From: CAYXFZ01 sp964464385
GTDB lineage: Bacteria; Planctomycetota; UBA1135
Length of the DNA stretch: 53,305 nucleotides
Reading direction: 5' to 3'
NCBI GenBank assembly: GCA_964464385.1
Contig: CAYXFZ010000003.1
Coordinates: 1-53,305, forward strand
The notes under the pieces were generated by a model. The model worked only from the letters and a program-made list of their open reading frames with translations, was not told the DNA's origin and did no database searches. The position numbers were made by a program, and so were the translations under genes. Of this stretch, positions 16,054-24,475 are shown piece after piece (within the stretch, counting starts at the first letter, position 1; every line of letters starts with the position of its first letter).

Positions 16054-16059
16054 AGTCTA
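16054..16059 (-). promoter_or_regulatory. Candidate -10 (TAGACT) of the pnt operon
   Basis: TAGACT, 27 nt before ATG 16026. A TTGGGC box lies 15 nt further upstream. This operon appears to have a short leader, unlike the leaderless-type genes around it. Confidence 0.35.
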
Positions 16060-16107
16060 GCTTCCTCTGAAGCGGCCCAAGCTTTCCTGCGCCGGAAGCG
16101 ATTCATT

Positions 16108-16113
16108 TATCCT
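16108..16113 (+). promoter_or_regulatory. Putative -10 element TATCCT of the methyltransferase gene
   Basis: TATCCT followed by 6 nt and a GTG at 16120. The alternative GTG at 16114 would abut the hexamer. Confidence 0.45.
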
Positions 16114-16119
16114 GTGCGG

Positions 16120-17022
16120 GTGAAACCGGCGACCTTCCCCTTTCCTGGTCTGGAGGGTTATGCCCTTTTGAATTCAGGCGGCGGCGAAAAATTGGAGCGC
16201 ATTGGGCATCAGGTTTTACGCCGCCCGGATCCGCAGGCACTCTGGGATCCGAGGCTTGGGAAGGAGATTTGGCGCCAGGCCGACCTCCGTTTTGAAGCCG
16301 AGTCGGATCGGGGGGGACGTTGGCTAGGATCGGGCGAGCGCGAGTGGTCTCTGAATTTGGTCGTGCCAGGTCTGAAGGAGGGGGCCAGGGTGCACATTCG
16401 GCCTACCCCGTTTCGGCACGTGGGCCTCTTCCCCGAGCAGGCCACGAACTGGCTTTGGCTGGAGGAGAAGCGACAGGTTTTGGCCACCGCTGGGGTGGAA
16501 CGCCCGCGGCTTTTGAATCTCTTTGGATACACCGGCGCCGCCACTGTGTTGGCGGCAAAAGCAGGGTGGGAGTGCACCCATGTGGACGCTTCTCGGGCCT
16601 CTCTGGATTGGGCCGCGGCCAACGCTCGCCTTTCGGATTTGCCCGGCGACGCTATCCGCTGGCTGCACGAGGACGCCGCCAAGTTTGTCGCCCGAGAGGC
16701 CCGTCGTGGCAATGTTTACCATGCCATTTTGGTGGATCCGCCGGCCTATGGCCGAGGCCCCAAGAGCGAAAAGTGGCTGTTTGCCGAGGGCATTGCAGAC
16801 CTATTGGCGATGTCCTTGGGCCTTTTGACCAAGAATCAACCCGCAGGCCTTGTGGTTTCCGCCTATGCGGTTGCCTTTTCCCCCATGCTCTTTGCCAACA
16901 TGCTGCCTACAGGGGCCGAGGTTGGTGAGTTGGGGATACCCGAGGAGGATCACGATTCAGGCGAGTTCCCCTCGTGTCGGATCTTGCCCTGTGGATTTGG
17001 AGCTCGCTGGTGGCGGGACTGA
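16120..17022 (+). CDS. Class I SAM-dependent methyltransferase (RlmI/RlmK-like rRNA cytosine methyltransferase group)
   Basis: S-adenosylmethionine-dependent methyltransferase, probably acting on rRNA. The Rossmann SAM motif I is LNLFGYTGAATVLAA. The acidic ribose-binding motif II is HVDASRASLDWAAAN. The catalytic/target motif is VDPPAYGRGPKSEKW, which matches the DPPxyGrG of this group. The upstream RPTPFRHVGLFPEQATNW is typical of the same family, which lacks the N-terminal PUA domain of RlmI. It is about 300 aa. The start GTG 16120 is favoured by promoter spacing (GTG 16114 also in frame). The pseudouridine synthase gene overlaps its 3' end, so an RNA-modification pair is likely. Confidence 0.82.
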   Translation: MKPATFPFPGLEGYALLNSGGGEKLERIGHQVLRRPDPQALWDPRLGKEIWRQADLRFEAESDRGGRWLGSGEREWSLNLVVPGLKEGARVHIRPTPFRHVGLFPEQATNWLWLEEKRQVLATAGVERPRLLNLFGYTGAATVLAAKAGWECTHVDASRASLDWAAANARLSDLPGDAIRWLHEDAAKFVAREARRGNVYHAILVDPPAYGRGPKSEKWLFAEGIADLLAMSLGLLTKNQPAGLVVSAYAVAFSPMLFANMLPTGAEVGELGIPEEDHDSGEFPSCRILPCGFGARWWRD

Positions 17023-17711
17023 ACGTCCTTCTCGCCGACAATCACCTGCTGGCTGTGTGCAAGCCGGCGGGTTTGCCCGTCGTGCCGGATTCCAGCGGCG
17101 ATTCCTCGCTGCTGGATCAGGCCAAGGCCTGGGTGGCCGAGGACAAGAACAAGCCTGGCGCGGTTTTTTTGGGGGTGGTGCATCGATTGGATCGCCCGGT
17201 TTCTGGCGTCGTGCTCTTTGCCCGCACTAGCAAGGCGGCATCGCGTTTGTCGGCCGCATGGCGGGATGGTCTTGTCGAAAAAACCTACCAAGCGATGGGT
17301 CTCGGGGATCCTCCTGCCGAAGCCGACGATCCCGTCGGCGAGTCCGGCCTTTGCGAGCAGTGGTTGCTGAAAGATCACGAACGCAATCTTGTGCGGGTCG
17401 TTGCGGAAGGAACGGAAGGCGCCCGCTTGGCTCGCACCACCTGGCGCGTCTTGGCCGCAAAGGAAGGTCAAGTCTGTTTTGAGTTGGCGCCGCAAACCGG
17501 CCGCTCGCATCAATTACGCGTGGCCTGTGCCAGTTTGGGATGTCCGTTGTTGGGGGATTTGAAATACGGCGCCGAGCGACCGCTTCCCGACAAGAGCATT
17601 GCCCTGCACGCTCAACGCCTCGTCTTCCCGCATCCCGTGGGCGGAGCCGAAGTGGAAGTGACGGCACCAATGCCGCCGACTCTGGTCTCAAGTTGGTTTG
17701 CGGGCGAGTAG
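17010..17711 (+). CDS. RluA-family pseudouridine synthase
   Basis: Isomerises uridine to pseudouridine in rRNA or tRNA. It carries the catalytic motif HRLDRPVSG with the essential Asp, the preceding KPAGLPVVP box and the C-terminal LAPQTGRSHQLRVACASLGCPLLGDLKYG, all diagnostic of RluA-type enzymes. There is no S4 domain. The GTG at 17010 puts the conserved LNVLLADNHLLAVCKPAG near the N-terminus and overlaps the methyltransferase stop by 13 nt. A GTG at 16974 would add 12 residues with a larger overlap. It converges with the FAD oxidoreductase gene with a 24 bp overlap of 3' ends. Confidence 0.9.
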   Translation: MAGLNVLLADNHLLAVCKPAGLPVVPDSSGDSSLLDQAKAWVAEDKNKPGAVFLGVVHRLDRPVSGVVLFARTSKAASRLSAAWRDGLVEKTYQAMGLGDPPAEADDPVGESGLCEQWLLKDHERNLVRVVAEGTEGARLARTTWRVLAAKEGQVCFELAPQTGRSHQLRVACASLGCPLLGDLKYGAERPLPDKSIALHAQRLVFPHPVGGAEVEVTAPMPPTLVSSWFAGE

Positions 17712-19403
17712 GCGTTGCGCCGCGTGGCGAGCGGCTTGGCGGCCGTCGAGGGCAGCGGAAACGATGCCACCTGCCCAGCCGGCACCTTCACCGGCAGGGA
17801 AGAGCCCCGCTACGCCCACGGCCATGCCGTGGATTTCGTCGCGCAGGATGCGGACGGGAGAAGAAGTGCGCGTTTCGACGCCGACCATTTGGCCTTCCGG
17901 GCCGGCGAAGCCGGGGAGTTGTTGGTCGAATTCCAGCAAGCCTTCCTGCAGTCGAACGGCGACGCCCTTGGGAAGAAAGTCGTGGAAATTGGCCGCCGTC
18001 AAACCGGGCAGATAAGAGGAGGGAAGGGAAGGCCCCTCGCGATTGACGACAAAGTCGGCGCAGACTTGCGCCGGTGCCTTGTTGTTGCCGCCACCGGCAT
18101 GCGCGGCCAGCACTTCCAGGGCGTGTTGCAAGCGCACGCCAAAGAAGGGATCGATGTCGGGATGCACCGGTAGGCGCCCCTCGGCAACCGGTATGTCGGC
18201 GCCGCCACGCGGGTCCGTGATGGTCTCGTGCAAGAGCGGGTCGGCCGAAATTTCGGCGGCGCGTTGAAGGATGGCAGGCCAGCCCCAACGCCAGCCCCGT
18301 TTGCCACACCAGTCCTTGGGTTCCAGGCCAACGACGATGCCGGAGTTGGCGAATGGGGAATCTCGTTTGGACAAACTCATACCGTTGACCACACAGCGAT
18401 CTGCCGCAGTGGAGGAGGGCACGATCCAACCGCCGGGGCACATGCAAAAGGACCAAACTCCGCGCTCGTTGATTTGCGTTGAGAGTTCGTAGAAAGCGGG
18501 CGGCAGTTCCTCGATCGCCGAGCCGCGGTATTGGCGCGCATCCAGGAGTTCTTGCGAGTGCTCCACGCGCACGCCGAGGGCAAAGCCCTTGGCCTGAACC
18601 GTGGCACCGGCGTCCGTGGCCATGCGCAAGGAGTCCAAGGCGCTGTGTCCCGTGGCTAAAAGCACGGCATCGGCGGCCAAGATCTCGCCGTCGGCCAGGA
18701 CCACTCCTCGAACCGAGCCATCTTCCACCGTCAGGCTGGTGACGCAGGCATCAAAGCGCACGATGGCGCCCGCCGCTACCAAATTCTCACGGAGGGCGGT
18801 GATGACCTTGGGGAGTTGGTTGCTGCCGACATGCGGCCGCCAACTCACGAGAATGTCATCTGAGGCGCCGTGGGCGACCAGCTCGTGCAATACTTCTTGA
18901 ATCTCCTGTGAATCACCGGAGCGGGTGTACAGCTTGCCGTCGGAGAAGGTCCCGGCGCCGCCCTCGCCGAAGCAGTAGTTGCTCTCCGGATTCAGGCCTT
19001 GGCCGCGGTTGAGTTCGGCGATGTCGCGCCGCCGAGCTTGCACATCCTTGCCGCGCTCTAGCAGGGTGACGGCGACGCCCGCCCGCAGAAGTTCCTGGGT
19101 GGCAAACAAGCCGGCCGGCCCGGCGCCAATGACGACAACATGGGGGGCGCCCACGGCAGGACCGGCAAAGGGCCGCGGTTCCCAGTGCGTGGGTTCGGCA
19201 TCGCCGGCAAAGCGAACTTCAAACTCGGCCCGCCAGCGGGCCGTTCCCTTGCGCGCGTCCAGGCTATATTTTTTTAAAGTCCAGCCGAGAAGTGTTTCCG
19301 GGTCGAAACCATCGGCCTTGGCCAACAGGGAAGGCACGACCTCGGCATCCAAGGAAGATGGATGCTCCTCGGGAAGGAGGTGTAGGACTACAACGCGAGC
19401 CAT
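17688..19403 (-). CDS. FAD-dependent oxidoreductase (uncharacterised COG2509-type)
   Basis: A 571-aa flavoprotein of the uncharacterised FAD-dependent dehydrogenase group. An N-terminal alpha/beta domain (about 1-80) precedes the dinucleotide motif VIGAGPAGLFATQEL (91-105) and the second ribose contact LLERGKDVQARRRDI. Also visible are CFGEGGAGTFSDGKLYTR, a conserved block of this group, VLLATGHSALDSL, and a redox-looking MCPGGWIVPSS. The C-terminal FAD contact is GLFPAGEGAGWAGGIVSAALDG. Homologues are widespread but without settled substrate. It lies 6 bp after the malic enzyme gene, so the two are probably cotranscribed. Confidence 0.85.
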   Translation of the reverse strand: MARVVVLHLLPEEHPSSLDAEVVPSLLAKADGFDPETLLGWTLKKYSLDARKGTARWRAEFEVRFAGDAEPTHWEPRPFAGPAVGAPHVVVIGAGPAGLFATQELLRAGVAVTLLERGKDVQARRRDIAELNRGQGLNPESNYCFGEGGAGTFSDGKLYTRSGDSQEIQEVLHELVAHGASDDILVSWRPHVGSNQLPKVITALRENLVAAGAIVRFDACVTSLTVEDGSVRGVVLADGEILAADAVLLATGHSALDSLRMATDAGATVQAKGFALGVRVEHSQELLDARQYRGSAIEELPPAFYELSTQINERGVWSFCMCPGGWIVPSSTAADRCVVNGMSLSKRDSPFANSGIVVGLEPKDWCGKRGWRWGWPAILQRAAEISADPLLHETITDPRGGADIPVAEGRLPVHPDIDPFFGVRLQHALEVLAAHAGGGNNKAPAQVCADFVVNREGPSLPSSYLPGLTAANFHDFLPKGVAVRLQEGLLEFDQQLPGFAGPEGQMVGVETRTSSPVRILRDEIHGMAVGVAGLFPAGEGAGWAGGIVSAALDGRQAARHAAQRLLARKPT

Positions 19404-19409
19404 GTGGAG

Positions 19410-21695
19410 TTACTCAGGCACCGTGGCTCGTTGGGCTTCGGAAAGGGCGGCATCCAGGCTGGCGATGGCGGTCAATCGAACCACATCGGAAACGCCAGCG
19501 CTGTGTGGCTGCAACATATGGGCGGGACGATCCAGCCCGCACATGACCGGCCCGACGACGGGGGCGTCCGTCATGGTACGCACCAAGTTGAGCCCAATGT
19601 TGGCGGCTTCCAGGGAAGGGAAGATGAGCAAGTTGGCGGGTTTGCCGCCCAGAATGGACTTTTCATATCGCGTCTGCACGGTGGGGTCGAGGGCGGCATC
19701 CACGCGCATTTCCCCGTCCACGATCAGCGTAGGATCTTCTTCGCGAGCCAAGGCTACGGCCTGTCGCACCATGTCGGAGCGCGGGTGCGGGGTGCCGCCG
19801 TAAGAAGAAAAGGAGAGTAGGGCGGCCCGCGGCTCCACGCCCAATTTGCGCATGGCGTCGGCGGCCAACAGGGTGACTTCGGCCAACCCTTCGGAATCCA
19901 ATTCGATGTTGACGGAGGTGTCGGCCAAAAAGAGGGTGCCGTCATTGCGGAAGATCATGCTTAGACCACAGGCGCGACGCACTCCCGGGCGCAAGGGAAT
20001 GACCTTGAGCATGGGTGGCATGGTCTTGCGCACTTCGCGGGTGACTCCACAAACCATGCCGTCTGCCTCGCCCATTCGCACCATCATGGGGCCAAACCAC
20101 ATGGGGTCCAGAATCCGCTGGGCGGCATCCTCTTGCGAGGCGCCACGGTGCTGGCGTATGCGGAAGAGTTCTTCGCGGAATTCTTCGAGTCGCGGATGCG
20201 TTTCCGGATCCACGATTTCCACACCGTCCAAGGAATAGCCAAATTTCTCGGCCTTGGCGCGAATGGCGTCGGCATCTCCAATCAAGATTGGAGATGCGAT
20301 GCGCTCCGAAATGACAGCTTCGGCGGCGATCAGGATCCGATCTGCATCGCCTTCCGGGTAAACAATTCGCTTCGGGTCGCGGCGGGCGCGGGAAACGATG
20401 CGGCGCATGAGTTCACGCTCTTCACCGATGCGCTCGCCGAGTTGGCGAACGTAAGTTTCCATGTCCAGCTGGTGTCGGGCAACGCCGGTTTCCATGGCCG
20501 CTTCGGCGACGGCGGCGGCGACGCGACGAATCACCCGGTGATCCAAAGCCTTGGGTATGAAATAGTCGCGACCGAACTCCAGGGCGTCTTTTCCGTAGGC
20601 GTGGGCGACTACATCCGGCACGGGGTCGCGGGCTAATTCGGCCAGAGCATTGGCCGCGGCACGGAGCATCGAGCGGTTGATCGTGGTGGCGCCGACATCC
20701 AAGGCGCCGCGAAAGATGAACGGGAAACCCAACACGTTGTTGGCCTGGTTGGGATAGTCCGATCGGCCAGTGGCCATGATCACATCGTCGCGAGTCTCGT
20801 GCGCCAACTCCCAAGTAATTTCGGGGTCGGGATTGGCCATGGCAAACACGATCGGGTTGGCTGCCATGCTAGACAACATCTCGGGCGACATGACGTCGGC
20901 GACGGATAAGCCATAAAACGCATCGGCGTTGACCAAGGCGTCGGCCAAGGTGCGGGCCTCAGTCTCGTTGGCGAAAGGTTCTTTCCAACGGTTCATGCCC
21001 TCGGGCCGACCCTTCCATAAAACACCTTTGCTATCACAAAGAATGATGTTCTTGGCTTGCACGCCCATTTCGACCGCGGACCGGGCGCAGGCCAGGGCGG
21101 AAGCGCCGGCGCCACTCACCACCAATTTGAGCTCATCCAACTTCTTGCCGGCAATGTCGGCAGCGTTGATGAGGGCAGCGGCGGCAATGACCGCCGTGCC
21201 ATGTTGGTCGTCGTGGAAAACGGGAATGTCCAACTCTTGACGCAGGCGCTTTTCCACCTCGAAACAGATGGGCGAGCCAATGTCCTCCAGGTTGATGCCG
21301 GCGAAGGTAGGAGAAATGGCCTTGACGGCGGCAACGATGCCCTCCACATCGTGGACATCCAGCTCGATGTCGAAGACATCAATGTCGGCAAAGCGCTTGA
21401 ATAAAACTCCCTTGCCTTCCATGACGGGCTTGGCGCCGAGAGGCCCAAGGTTGCCCAGGCCGAGGACGGCCGAGCCGTCAGACACGACGGCGACCAAGTT
21501 GCCCTTGGCCGTGTAGTCGTACACTTTGGCTGGATCCTTGGCGATCTCTCGGCAGGGCTCGGCTACCCCGGGGGAGTAAGCCAGCGAGAGATCAATTTGG
21601 GTCAGGCAGGGCTTCGTCGGGACGACTTCGATCTTGCCCGGCCTTCCTAGGGCGTGGTATTCGAGCGCCTCTTTTTTGGAGGTAAGGTTCGACAT
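19410..21695 (-). CDS. maeB: NADP-dependent malic enzyme with C-terminal phosphotransacetylase-like domain
   Basis: Oxidative decarboxylation of malate to pyruvate giving NADPH, in the cytosol. The MaeB two-domain architecture is complete at 761 aa. The malic domain runs over about 1-425, with LAYSPGVAEPC (Tyr40), the metal-binding stretch HDDQHGTAVI (161-170) and a Rossmann segment LVVSGAGASALACA. The C-terminal phosphotransacetylase-like domain runs over about 430-755 (RIVYPEGDADRILIAAEAV, RPGVRRACGLSMI, LLSFSSYG). In E. coli this domain is regulatory and responds to acetyl-CoA. A GATAAT lies 8 nt before ATG 21695. Together with transhydrogenase it points to NADPH supply. Confidence 0.96.
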   Translation of the reverse strand: MSNLTSKKEALEYHALGRPGKIEVVPTKPCLTQIDLSLAYSPGVAEPCREIAKDPAKVYDYTAKGNLVAVVSDGSAVLGLGNLGPLGAKPVMEGKGVLFKRFADIDVFDIELDVHDVEGIVAAVKAISPTFAGINLEDIGSPICFEVEKRLRQELDIPVFHDDQHGTAVIAAAALINAADIAGKKLDELKLVVSGAGASALACARSAVEMGVQAKNIILCDSKGVLWKGRPEGMNRWKEPFANETEARTLADALVNADAFYGLSVADVMSPEMLSSMAANPIVFAMANPDPEITWELAHETRDDVIMATGRSDYPNQANNVLGFPFIFRGALDVGATTINRSMLRAAANALAELARDPVPDVVAHAYGKDALEFGRDYFIPKALDHRVIRRVAAAVAEAAMETGVARHQLDMETYVRQLGERIGEERELMRRIVSRARRDPKRIVYPEGDADRILIAAEAVISERIASPILIGDADAIRAKAEKFGYSLDGVEIVDPETHPRLEEFREELFRIRQHRGASQEDAAQRILDPMWFGPMMVRMGEADGMVCGVTREVRKTMPPMLKVIPLRPGVRRACGLSMIFRNDGTLFLADTSVNIELDSEGLAEVTLLAADAMRKLGVEPRAALLSFSSYGGTPHPRSDMVRQAVALAREEDPTLIVDGEMRVDAALDPTVQTRYEKSILGGKPANLLIFPSLEAANIGLNLVRTMTDAPVVGPVMCGLDRPAHMLQPHSAGVSDVVRLTAIASLDAALSEAQRATVPE

Positions 21696-21703
21696 GGGTT
21701 GCC

Positions 21704-21709
21704 ATTATC
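21704..21709 (-). promoter_or_regulatory. Putative -10 element GATAAT of maeB
   Basis: GATAAT on the minus strand, 8 nt before ATG 21695. It is a relaxed match (G for the first T). Confidence 0.35.
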
Positions 21710-21753
21710 GCCGTATTCCGGCACGGGAACCAAAGAACCTGGTTACGAAGGCG

Positions 21754-21780
21754 AAAAAAAACTGTGCCTCACTGGCTCAG
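21754..21780 (-). terminator. Intrinsic terminator overlapping the FG-GAP gene stop codon
   Basis: On the minus strand, CTGAGCC and GGCACAG form a 7-bp stem (one central A-A mismatch) around loop AGTGA (21762-21780). Eight Us follow (21754-21761). The stem includes the TGA stop at 21777-21779. Confidence 0.65.
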
Positions 21781-23420
21781 GGGATCACGCTGACCGGGTA
21801 GGGGGCGGAAACCAGGGCGCCACTGCCAGGGAGGATGGCGACTGCGCAGACCCAATAATTGCGACCCAAGCGGTTGGCATGCCAGCCGGGTTGGCCCAAA
21901 CCGACACAAAGGCCGTCGCCATTGATGTTGAGGGTGCCGCTTCCGCCAAGGAGAAAACCTAAGGGGCTGAGGTTAGTGACCGTGCGCTGGAAAACAACGC
22001 AATCGGAAAGCGGAATGGAAACGCCGTTGACGAGGGTCGGACCGGTTCCCACACCGGACATCAAGATGCGGTAGGCGGCACCTTTCCAGGAGATGGGAAA
22101 ATCCAAGGACATGCGGACAGAGTCGGCGGCCGCGACCGAAATGGTGTCCTTGTCCACGTACATGAAGGGATTGAAGGACCAAATTCCGGACGTGCCGTTG
22201 GCGGTCAGACCCCCAGTGTTTTCTCGTGGCGCCCCGGCACCCACTTCTGGGCGAGAGTCCTTGTTCATATCGGGAATGCGAGCGACGGAAAAGCCGAGGT
22301 TGGAGCCTGGATTGCCCTGGAGATGCAAAAATTCGCGACCCGAGATCCCAGAAAATGCGTGCACGGTACCGGCGCTTAGGCCTGGCTGGCCGGGAGCGCC
22401 CACCAAGAGATCGGGTTCCCCGTCGCCATCCACATCACCACCATCGGCAATGCTGAAACCAAAACCTTCGCCTTTCCGAGAGCCATTGATTTTGCCCAAC
22501 AAGGAAAAGTTTGCCCCCGAAAAGAGGCGCACTTCCCCAAGTCGGGTTCCCGGGTTTCCCCATGGGGAACTGACGGCAATGTCGCGCGCGCCGTCTTGGT
22601 CAAAGTCGCCGACGCTGGCAATCTCCCATCCATAATTAACGGACGGCCGGCTCTTGGTTGGGGGTAAGTTGCCGATTGGGCTACCATCCAATCCAGAGAG
22701 CACGACGGCGAGATTGGACTCGGGTGCGCCAACGGCAAAATCGGGGATCCCATCCCCATTCAAATCGCCGACTCCGGCCACGGAATGGCCAAAGGAAAGG
22801 ACTCCGGTGGGCGCCTTGATCGCCAACAACACGGCTCCGTTTGCGCCAGAAAGGATGCGCACTTCCCCCTTTCGGGTAGGCGAAAAGGTTTTTCCCGGTG
22901 AGCCGTAGAGGAGGTCGTCGAAACCATCTCCGTTCACATCGCCGATGCGTCCTAGGCCGCGGCCCAATTGATCACCAAAACCGCCGACAAAGGTGCCCAT
23001 GGGAGTGGCGTTGGCGCCCGAGTAGATCCGCAACCAACCGGTGGCACCCAAGCCACCTGCGGAGGAATCTTTTGCGTGAATGCCAAAATCCGGGACACCG
23101 TCGCCATTGATATCCCCGACCACCGCTAGCCGAGTGCCCAAACCGCAGCCCAGGAATTGCCCGGGAATGCGGAGCAAAACTCGTTGGGTTCCCGTGGACC
23201 AAATGGTGGCTTCGCCGGCCCCGGTCAGGCCCAAGGTGCTCTTTCCCGGGGCGCCGATGAGGAGGTCGGGAATTCCATCCCAATCAAAATCAGAGATTGT
23301 GATGAAAGAAGTACCAAACTCGTTCTGATTCGCGTCTCCTTCCAGGCTAGCCAATGGTGTAATCCCGCCGCCCAGTTGGAGTACGAGGGGAATCAGGAGG
23401 GAGAGACCAGAAAAACCCAT
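21777..23420 (-). CDS. Secreted FG-GAP (integrin-like beta-propeller) repeat protein
   Basis: A 547-aa exported protein. The signal peptide (GFSGLSLLIPLVLQLGGG) is followed by about seven FG-GAP blades across roughly residues 25-450. Each has the calcium loop DxDxDGxxDL/F (e.g. ISDFDWDGIPDLLIGAPG, VGDINGDGVPDFGI, IGDVNGDGFDDLLYGSPG, GGDVDGDGEPDLLVGAPG). A C-terminal beta-sandwich of about 100 residues ends in a hydrophobic strand (ALVSAPYPVSVI). Such proteins are abundant in some planctomycete genomes and are usually extracellular or surface adhesins of unknown role. The start ATG 23420 was chosen because it begins the signal peptide and lies 7 nt after a TAGGAT. It has its own terminator. 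Confidence 0.85.
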   Translation of the reverse strand: MGFSGLSLLIPLVLQLGGGITPLASLEGDANQNEFGTSFITISDFDWDGIPDLLIGAPGKSTLGLTGAGEATIWSTGTQRVLLRIPGQFLGCGLGTRLAVVGDINGDGVPDFGIHAKDSSAGGLGATGWLRIYSGANATPMGTFVGGFGDQLGRGLGRIGDVNGDGFDDLLYGSPGKTFSPTRKGEVRILSGANGAVLLAIKAPTGVLSFGHSVAGVGDLNGDGIPDFAVGAPESNLAVVLSGLDGSPIGNLPPTKSRPSVNYGWEIASVGDFDQDGARDIAVSSPWGNPGTRLGEVRLFSGANFSLLGKINGSRKGEGFGFSIADGGDVDGDGEPDLLVGAPGQPGLSAGTVHAFSGISGREFLHLQGNPGSNLGFSVARIPDMNKDSRPEVGAGAPRENTGGLTANGTSGIWSFNPFMYVDKDTISVAAADSVRMSLDFPISWKGAAYRILMSGVGTGPTLVNGVSIPLSDCVVFQRTVTNLSPLGFLLGGSGTLNINGDGLCVGLGQPGWHANRLGRNYWVCAVAILPGSGALVSAPYPVSVIP

Positions 23421-23427
23421 AGAGTGA

Positions 23428-23433
23428 ATCCTA
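23428..23433 (-). promoter_or_regulatory. Putative extended -10 element TGaTAGGAT of the FG-GAP gene
   Basis: TAGGAT preceded by TGA (extended -10 form) and followed by 7 nt and ATG 23420. It abuts the cysQ-like stop codon. Confidence 0.5.
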
Positions 23434-24426
23434 TCAAGAAAAGCTTGTTTCCGCTTTGCGGAGCCCGTCAAGGGCAGCGGCATGAATCGCGGCCGAGGAA
23501 GCGACCAACACGCCCCGATTTTCTTCCAGCGCATTGCCCAAAGAAAAATCCAATGATTTGCCGTCCAAGTCGGTGACGATGGCGCCCGCTTCGGTGGCGA
23601 CGATGGCGCCGCCGGCGTGATCCCAGACCTTTTCGCGGTAGTCGGGGCGATTGCGGGGCCGGATGTAGAGCTCGGCTGCTCCTTGAGCGACAATGCCGTA
23701 TTTGACCTGGCTGTCGTAGCGGACAAAGCCGCCATCAACTCCCGCGGCCGCCATCATGTCCGTGACCAACTTGGGGTCGCCATGACTGGACTCCACAGAG
23801 CCAAGGACGCGAATGTGGGCTGGGTCCGTGGTCTCGCTGGCCCGCGCGACCGTGGCCTCGCCGCCATCCAAGGGCACGCGGCGACAGCCCTGGCCTTGAG
23901 CGGCGATGTAAAGGACGCCGCGGGGGCCGTCGGGTTGGCCCAAATCCACGGGCAGGTTGGGGCAGGCCAAGACCCCGGCGACTGGCAAGCCGTTTTGCAG
24001 GATGCCGATGGCGACGGCGTATTGGTCGCCGCGCAGAAAACCCTTGGTGCCATCAATCGGATCTACACACCAAACAAACTCGGCGTCCTCCACACCGGCG
24101 TGATCAATCCAAGTGCAGACTTGCTCAAAGTCGGCCTCGACTCCGGCGGCGGCCACGGCGGAGAGGATGGCGGCCACCCCGGTTTCATCACTGTTGGCCC
24201 GCAGGTGCTCGGCACCTTCTTCGGAAATCACGCCGTGGTCCGGAAAATCGACCGCGACTTCACGCAGAATGACTGCCTGGGAAGCGTAGTCGGCAAGAGT
24301 CACCGGGGATTTGTCCCCTTTGGCCATGGCTTCGACGGCCGCAGAGGCCACGGCGCGGCAGCAAGCGGAAGCGGCGCGCCCGGCGCGCTCGGCCGTGGCA
24401 AGAATGGAGTCGAAGGCGTGGTCCAT
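23434..24426 (-). CDS. 3'(2'),5'-bisphosphate nucleotidase, CysQ/HAL2-like (inositol monophosphatase family)
   Basis: Lithium-sensitive, magnesium-dependent phosphatase most likely hydrolysing PAP to AMP. Metal ligands are in SEEG (68-71, Glu69/Glu70), CVDPIDGTKGFLRG (Asp122, Asp125) and KVWDHAGGAIVATEAG. The sequence GTKGFLRGDQYAVAIG is characteristic of the HAL2/eukaryote-like branch rather than E. coli CysQ or SuhB. Length is 330 aa. No sulfate-activation genes are in the window to support PAP turnover. It lies 49 bp after aconitase, with a possible own -10 (TAAAAT). Confidence 0.85.
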   Translation of the reverse strand: MDHAFDSILATAERAGRAASACCRAVASAAVEAMAKGDKSPVTLADYASQAVILREVAVDFPDHGVISEEGAEHLRANSDETGVAAILSAVAAAGVEADFEQVCTWIDHAGVEDAEFVWCVDPIDGTKGFLRGDQYAVAIGILQNGLPVAGVLACPNLPVDLGQPDGPRGVLYIAAQGQGCRRVPLDGGEATVARASETTDPAHIRVLGSVESSHGDPKLVTDMMAAAGVDGGFVRYDSQVKYGIVAQGAAELYIRPRNRPDYREKVWDHAGGAIVATEAGAIVTDLDGKSLDFSLGNALEENRGVLVASSAAIHAAALDGLRKAETSFS

Positions 24427-24436
24427 GAGGCCGACT

Positions 24437-24442
24437 ATTTTA
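24437..24442 (-). promoter_or_regulatory. Putative -10 element TAAAAT of the bisphosphate nucleotidase gene
   Basis: TAAAAT in the 49 bp gap after acnA, 10 nt before ATG 24426. Confidence 0.35.
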
Positions 24443-24475
24443 GGCGAATGGCTGACTCCAAACGGCGCCGGACGT

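Noticed and set aside
23421..23738. N-terminal extension of the FG-GAP protein to 23738
   Set aside because: The extension overlaps the cysQ-like gene out of frame and would bury the signal peptide that begins at 23420.
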